A DNA stretch of 64,000 nucleotides from Amycolatopsis balhimycina FH 1894 (GTDB lineage Bacteria > Actinomycetota > Actinomycetes > Mycobacteriales > Pseudonocardiaceae), in NCBI RefSeq assembly GCF_000384295.1, contig NZ_KB913037.1, positions 7,255,533 through 7,319,532 of the forward strand. The letters run 5' to 3'. A program made the position numbers and the translations under genes. The notes under the pieces were generated by a model. The model saw nothing but the letters and a program-made list of their open reading frames with translations, did no database searches and had not been told where the DNA came from. Numbering within the stretch: the stretch's first letter is position 1; each line of letters starts with the position of its first letter. Below are positions 59,723 through 64,000 of this stretch, piece after piece.

Positions 59723-61948
59723 TCAGCCGTGGTCCGGCCTGATTTCGCAGAGCGAGGCGCGCAGCGGTGAGCTGCCGCTGATCGGGTCACTCGGTCCCTG
59801 GCTCAGCACGAGGTTCAGGTTGGCGCTGCCCTCGCCGACGGCGGGGTAGCCCGGCTGGCCGAGCTCGGACGCCGGCTGCCACCAGCCGTGCTGGCCGCAC
59901 ACCACTCCCGGGTCCAGGTTGACGTTGAACTTGGCCCGGGCGCGGATGCTTCCCTTGGGCGTCTCCAGCCGTACCCAGTCGCCGGCCGCGATGCCGCGGG
60001 CCGCCGCCGTTTCGGGGTGCAGCTCGACCTGCGGGTCTGGTGCCGACTTGCGGAGGCTCGTGATCTCTCGGTGCTGGGTTTCGCAGAAGAACAACGACTT
60101 GGCGCACGTCAGGATCAGCGGGTAGCGGGCCGCCAGGTCCGGCCGGGAACGCGGGCTGAGCGACGGCTCGTCGTACGTCGGCAGCGGCGGGTACCCCTGC
60201 TCGCGCAGCTTCTCGGAATACAGCTCGACCACACCCGACGGCGTCCGGAAGCCACGCCGTTCGTACTTGCGGTGGACCGTCTCCAGCGGCAGGCGGACTC
60301 CCTCCGGAGTGGCCCTCAGCTGCTCGAGGCCGACGCCGCTGGGAGCGAGCTGGTGCCGCCAGGCCGCCTCGATGTCGCCGCCGAAGAACAGCTCGCCCAG
60401 GCCGAGCGCGACCGCCAGGTCGAAGATGATCCGCAGGTCCGGACGCGCTTCCCCGCGCGGGGCGACCAGCGGCCGCCGCAGCTGGACGGTCGCCTGCGCG
60501 TCCTGGCCGGTCTCGAAGCCGATCCGCAACGCCTCGGCTTCCCACGCGCTCGTCGCGGGCAGGACGATGTCCGCCTGCTCCGCGGTCGGGCTCATGAACA
60601 GGTCCGTGTGCACGAAGAAGTCCAGTGCGCCGAGCGCGTCCCGGCCCCGCGCGCTGTCGCCGTGGGCCATCACCAGGTTGGCGCCGAAGTTGACCAGCGC
60701 CCGGGCCCGGTACGGCACGCCGTCCAACGCCGCCCGGTAGAAGTCCTCGCCGGTGACGAACTCGAACCGCGCCGGGCCGAGCGGCCGCTCCCGGACGCCG
60801 ATGGCCTTGGCCCGCTGCTCGGGCGAGAGCAGCTGCGCCCCGTCGACCGGGTTGGCCGGTACCGGCGTGAACAGGACGTTCCCGCCCGGCACGTCCAGGC
60901 ACCCCGTGAGCGCGTACAGCTGGCCGATGGCCCGCACGGTCTGGGTCGCGTTGCTCTGCTGTTCGAGCCCGCTCCACGTGTAGAACGCCACCGGACGCGC
61001 TTCCCAGAGCAGCCGGGCCGCGGCGGTGATCTGCCCGGCGGGCACGCCGGTGACCTGCTCGGCCACCTCGGGGGCGAACCTCGCGCACTCGTCGACGATC
61101 AGGTCCCAGACCCGGCGCGTGGGCACGTCGTCCGGCGGGGCCGCGCCCGGTGCCAGCAGCTCGCCGGTGTCGGCACGGACCTGCCATGACGCGTTGGTCC
61201 AGCGCTCGACGAACTCGGTGTCGTACCAGCCGTTCTCGATCATCACGTGCGTGATCGCCAGCGCGAGCGCCCCGTCCGTGCCCGGGCGGACGCGCAGCCA
61301 GTGGTCCGCCTTGCTCGCCAGGCCGGCCCGGCGGGGGTCGACCACGACGAGCTTCGCGCCCCGCCGCAGCGCGGCCGTGGTCGCGGTCGCGTGCGCGAGC
61401 CGGGACACCGACGGGTTGTACCCCCAGTAGAGGACGCAGCCGGCGTTGCCGAGGTCGGGCAGGTAGGCCCCCGGCACCGGTTCGCCCCAGGTGTACGTGG
61501 TCGCCAGGTGGCGGCCCCAGCCACACAGCTCCATGTAGGTGAGCAGGTTGGGGCTGCCGAAGGCCCGCCGGAGCCGCATCAGCCAGTCGACCGAGTCCGA
61601 CATGGCCGACGTCGAGGGTGAGGCGGTGCCGAACACCACCGCTTCCGGTCCCGACTCCGCGGCGATCGCCGTCAGCCGTGCGGCGATGGTGGCCAGCGCT
61701 TCGTCCCAGCCGAGGCGCTCCCAGCCCGGGTCGGCCGCGCCCTTCGGGGCGGTCCGGCGCAGGGGGTGCAGCAGCCGGCCGGGGTGCGCGACGATTTCCG
61801 GCGCCGCCTTGCCCTTGACGCAGATCGCCCCGCCCGTCGGATGGCCGGGCAGCGGACGAAGCGCCAGCAGGCGCCCGTCGTCGACCGTCGCGGTGGCGCC
61901 GCAGCGGGACACGCACAGCGGGCAGAACGTCGCCACCTCGGTCGTCAT
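59723..61948 (-). CDS. Molybdopterin oxidoreductase with [4Fe-4S] cluster
   Basis: 741 residues, DMSO-reductase superfamily. The N-terminus has Cys-x2-Cys-x3-Cys (FCPLCVSRCG) and a fourth Cys at about 43 (AICVKG), a [4Fe-4S] site. The probable Mo ligand is the Cys in YMELCGWGRH at about 145. The C-terminal molydop-binding domain has SLFFCETQHRE-like and GVVCGQHGWWQPA. There is no Tat signal, so it is cytosolic. The substrate is not predictable; formate-dehydrogenase- or nitrate-reductase-like enzymes are nearest. A divergent merR/MFS pair and a MoaD-like gene are close. Confidence 0.85.
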   Translation of the reverse strand: MTTEVATFCPLCVSRCGATATVDDGRLLALRPLPGHPTGGAICVKGKAAPEIVAHPGRLLHPLRRTAPKGAADPGWERLGWDEALATIAARLTAIAAESGPEAVVFGTASPSTSAMSDSVDWLMRLRRAFGSPNLLTYMELCGWGRHLATTYTWGEPVPGAYLPDLGNAGCVLYWGYNPSVSRLAHATATTAALRRGAKLVVVDPRRAGLASKADHWLRVRPGTDGALALAITHVMIENGWYDTEFVERWTNASWQVRADTGELLAPGAAPPDDVPTRRVWDLIVDECARFAPEVAEQVTGVPAGQITAAARLLWEARPVAFYTWSGLEQQSNATQTVRAIGQLYALTGCLDVPGGNVLFTPVPANPVDGAQLLSPEQRAKAIGVRERPLGPARFEFVTGEDFYRAALDGVPYRARALVNFGANLVMAHGDSARGRDALGALDFFVHTDLFMSPTAEQADIVLPATSAWEAEALRIGFETGQDAQATVQLRRPLVAPRGEARPDLRIIFDLAVALGLGELFFGGDIEAAWRHQLAPSGVGLEQLRATPEGVRLPLETVHRKYERRGFRTPSGVVELYSEKLREQGYPPLPTYDEPSLSPRSRPDLAARYPLILTCAKSLFFCETQHREITSLRKSAPDPQVELHPETAAARGIAAGDWVRLETPKGSIRARAKFNVNLDPGVVCGQHGWWQPASELGQPGYPAVGEGSANLNLVLSQGPSDPISGSSPLRASLCEIRPDHG

Positions 61949-62018
61949 CCCGCACCTCCGAACCGGGCCCCTCCTGAGGGAATCGCGCCCGGCCCGGCCG
62001 CCGTAACAGCCGTGCGGG

Positions 62019-62450
62019 TCAGCGCGGTTCGGCGGGAGCCCAGAGGCCGTCCGCGTCGCCCGCTTCCAGGCGGCCGCGGTACACGCCGATCTTGTGGTCG
62101 ATCAGCTCCAGGTTCTCGTGCAGCTCGGCCAGCCGGGCCAGCACCTCCGCGCGGTGCTCCTCCAGCAGCGCCAGCCGTTCCGGCTCGTTGCCGCGGCCCG
62201 CGGCGACCAGGTCCGCGTACCGGCGGATCGTCCTGATCGGCATCCCCGTGGCCCGCAGCTTGGTGCAGACCTTGATCCACTCCAGGTCCAGCTTCCGGTA
62301 GCGCCGCCGGCCGCCGCTGGTGCGGTCGACCCGGGTCACCACCAGGCCCGCTCGTTCGTAGTAGCGCAGCGTGTGCGCGCTGACCCCGGTGCGGCGCGCC
62401 GCGTCCGCGATGGTCAGCCCCTCCGCGGGGATCGGCTTGACTTCGAGCAC
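62019..62450 (-). CDS. MerR-family regulator
   Basis: 143 residues from GTG 62450. The winged helix is at about 12-75 (LTIADAARRTGVSAHTLRYYERAGL is split as LTIADAARRTG then VSAHTLRYYERAGL), followed by a coiled-coil helix. The C-terminus is short and no Cys is present, so it is not a metal or redox MerR of the classical type. A -10-like TAAGAT lies seven bases before the GTG. It is divergent from the MFS gene, whose promoter has the 19-bp spacer that MerR proteins act on. Confidence 0.9.
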   Translation of the reverse strand: MLEVKPIPAEGLTIADAARRTGVSAHTLRYYERAGLVVTRVDRTSGGRRRYRKLDLEWIKVCTKLRATGMPIRTIRRYADLVAAGRGNEPERLALLEEHRAEVLARLAELHENLELIDHKIGVYRGRLEAGDADGLWAPAEPR

Positions 62451-62467
62451 GCTCTAAATCTTAGCGT
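62437..62467 (+). promoter_or_regulatory. MerR-type promoter of the MFS gene, 19-bp spacer
   Basis: TTGACT (62437-62442), a 19-bp spacer (62443-62461), TAGCGT (62462-62467), seven bases, then ATG 62475. Overlong spacers of 19 bp are the mark of MerR-activated promoters. ACGCT and AGCGT, and CTAA/TTAG, form inverted repeats inside it. The -35 overlaps the merR start. Confidence 0.65.
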
Positions 62468-62474
62468 CGAATCC

Positions 62475-63887
62475 ATGAACGTTCCGACTACGCACCGCCC
62501 GGCGCTCGTGCTCGCGATCTGCTGCGCCAGCATCGTCGTCGTGGTGATGGACATCTCCATCGTCACCGTCGCGCTGCCGTCGATCCGCCGCGACCTGGGC
62601 GCCTCCGTCTCCGGCCTGCAGTGGACGGTCGACGCCTACACGCTGGTCCTGGCGGCTTTCCTCGTGCTCGGCGGTTCGGCCGCCGACCGGTTCGGCCGCA
62701 AGCGCGTCTTCCAGTGCGGCCTGGCCGCCTTCGGTCTCGGGTCGCTGCTGTGCAGCCTGGCCCCCGGCATCGGCTGGCTGATCGCGGCCCGCGCGGTGCA
62801 GGCCGCCGGCGGCACCATGCTCAACCCGGTCGCGATGGCCATCGTCGCGACCACCTTCCCGGTCCCGGCCGAACGCGCCCGCGCCATCGGCGTGTTCGGC
62901 TCGATGTCCGGCCTGGCGCTGGCGCTCGGGCCGATCCTCGGCGGCGCGCTCGTCGACGGCTTCGGCTGGCGCGCCGTCTTCTGGGTCAACGTCCCGATCG
63001 TCGTCGCCGCGCTGGTCGCCACCGCGCTGTTCGTGCCGGAGTCCCGGGCGCTCCGGGCGCGCCGGTTCGACCCGGTGGGGCAGGTGCTGGTGGTCGTCGT
63101 GCTCGGCAGCGTCGTCGAAGCCATCGTCGAGGCGCGGTGGCTGGGCTGGACGTCGCCGTGGACCCTCGGCCTGCTCGCCCTGGCCGGGCTGGGCGTGCTG
63201 GGCATCCTCGCCTGCGAACCCCGCCGCGCCGACCCGCTGCTGGAACTGCGCCTGTTCCGCAGTGTCTCGTTCAGCGGGGCGATCGTGATGGCGCTGTTCT
63301 CGCTGTGCGGGTTCGGCGCGTTCCTCTTCGTCACCACGCAGTACCTGCAGGACGTCCGGGGCATGACGGCGCTTTCGGCGGGGTTGTGCCTGCTGCCGGT
63401 CGGCGTGCTCGTCGTGGCCCTGTCCCCGAGGGTCGGAAGGCTGGTCGGCACGCGCGGGCCGCGACTGCCGCTCGTCGTCGCCGGGGTCTCGCTCGCGGTC
63501 GGCGGCGCCGCGTCGGCGGGGCTCGGGCCGGTCACGCCGCTGCCCGTCGTGCTCGCGACCTTCGTGCTGTTCGGTGTCTTCCTCGGCACGGTGAACCCGC
63601 CGATCACCAACACCGCGGTTTCCGGGATGCCGGGCTCGATGGCGGGGCTGGCCTCGTCGCTGGCGTCGGCCGGCCGGCAGACCGGCACCACGCTGGGTGT
63701 CGCGGTCGCCGGGACGATCGCGGGGACGGGAGCGGGCAGCGCGGCCGGCGTGTGGTGGCTGGTCGCCGGGCTCGGCGCCGGCCTCCTCGCCCTGGCGCTG
63801 CTCAGCACCGGCCGCCGGGCGGCCGCGACGGCCGACCGGGCGGCGGGGCTGTTCGACGAGCTCAGCCTCCCGCGACCGACGGGATGA
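62475..63887 (+). CDS. MFS drug efflux transporter, DHA2 family (14 helices)
   Basis: 470 residues from ATG 62475. Fourteen membrane segments; the first is ALVLAICCASIVVVVMDISI. The motif DRFGRKRVF (motif A) and the motif C-like GPILGGALVDG are present. It belongs to the DHA2 proton-drug antiporters (QacA/EmrB type), probably exporting antibiotics or dyes under control of the divergent merR. The start appears leaderless. The last 26 bp overlap the convergent MoaD-like gene. Confidence 0.92.
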   Translation: MNVPTTHRPALVLAICCASIVVVVMDISIVTVALPSIRRDLGASVSGLQWTVDAYTLVLAAFLVLGGSAADRFGRKRVFQCGLAAFGLGSLLCSLAPGIGWLIAARAVQAAGGTMLNPVAMAIVATTFPVPAERARAIGVFGSMSGLALALGPILGGALVDGFGWRAVFWVNVPIVVAALVATALFVPESRALRARRFDPVGQVLVVVVLGSVVEAIVEARWLGWTSPWTLGLLALAGLGVLGILACEPRRADPLLELRLFRSVSFSGAIVMALFSLCGFGAFLFVTTQYLQDVRGMTALSAGLCLLPVGVLVVALSPRVGRLVGTRGPRLPLVVAGVSLAVGGAASAGLGPVTPLPVVLATFVLFGVFLGTVNPPITNTAVSGMPGSMAGLASSLASAGRQTGTTLGVAVAGTIAGTGAGSAAGVWWLVAGLGAGLLALALLSTGRRAAATADRAAGLFDELSLPRPTG

Positions 63888-64000
63888 TCTGCACCTCGGC
63901 GGCGTCGCGGAGCACGGCCGCGGCGCCGCCGCGATGGCGGCATTCCTCGCCGTCGACGTAGAAGTTGACGTACCGGCGCAGCCCCGCCTGTTCGTCGCGC
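63862..64000 (-). CDS. MoaD/ThiS-like small sulfur carrier, C-terminal part (runs off right edge)
   Basis: 46 codons are visible, ending EVQIIPSVAGG before the stop. The C-terminal Gly-Gly and the 'YVNFYVDGEECR' stretch are typical of ubiquitin-like MoaD/SAMP proteins, whose terminal glycine becomes a thiocarboxylate. A role in molybdopterin or cysteine synthesis is likely, and the molybdopterin oxidoreductase nearby fits the first. The N-terminal half is outside the window. Its 3' end overlaps the MFS gene by 26 bp. Confidence 0.75.
   Translation of the reverse strand, partial: RDEQAGLRRYVNFYVDGEECRHRGGAAAVLRDAAEVQIIPSVAGG

Overview
The window looks like a chromosomal segment of a high-GC, mycelial actinobacterium of the Pseudonocardiaceae, most like Amycolatopsis. 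This is inferred from gene content and order: rpsP-khpA-rimM-trmD-rplS-lepB-rnhB-DUF2469-yraN-comM-dprA-xerC-whiG-M23-rpsB-tsf-pyrH-frr-cdsA-rlmN, GlnR-type boxes before amtB-glnK-glnD, a WhiG-like sigma factor, and many promoters that place a -10 hexamer 6-7 nt before the start codon. No species can be proven from the sequence alone.

Layout. 0-13.6 kb is mostly accessory and regulatory: divergent SDR/LysR genes, an ECF41/SigJ-like sigma factor with a self-type promoter, a siderophore-reductase-like protein, RlmA, the amtB-glnK-glnD nitrogen operon, a self-regulated tetR-membrane protein-FAD monooxygenase operon, a membrane diguanylate cyclase, and a tetR gene followed by a frameshifted SDR. 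13.6-17.6 kb holds Ku, a 350-bp intergenic stretch full of secondary structure, a MarR regulator and a multidrug-type ABC exporter. 17.8-45.4 kb is the conserved backbone: ffh, ribosomal and tRNA/rRNA-modification genes, signal peptidase, RNase HII, DNA-processing genes, rpsB-tsf-pyrH-frr-cdsA and rlmN, with inserted VOC, methyltransferase, PadR, Lrp and transketolase-like genes. 45.4-64 kb is accessory again: lipoproteins, a three-gene membrane/KAP-NTPase operon, a six-gene two-component/ABC efflux operon, a large polymorphic-toxin-like protein, a frameshifted tyrosine phosphatase, a molybdopterin oxidoreductase, a merR/MFS pair and the end of a MoaD-like gene.

The most unusual items are (1) the minus-strand operon 50096-46955, in which a KAP-family P-loop NTPase is split over two translationally coupled genes behind a six-helix membrane protein; (2) the 800-residue protein at 56487-58889 with an N-terminal 'LQSSAGNAAV' motif like that of contractile-injection or toxin cargo and a C-terminal methyltransferase-like fold; (3) two pairs of perfect TTGTCCACA (DnaA-box) direct repeats with the same architecture at the two ends of the DNA-processing block; (4) two kinds of dispersed palindromes at gene 3' ends, one of which supplies the stop codon of a gene; and (5) a candidate multi-hairpin RNA behind ku.

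The genes form several working units. GlnR boxes, AmtB, GlnK and GlnD make an ammonium uptake and PII-signalling module. ComM, DprA, YraN and XerC are DNA-handling proteins. The 50.3-56.3 kb operon joins a sensor kinase with four extracellular cysteines to a MacB-type exporter whose adaptor carries a peptidoglycan-binding domain. The molybdopterin oxidoreductase and the terminal MoaD-like gene suggest a molybdenum-enzyme neighbourhood near the right edge.
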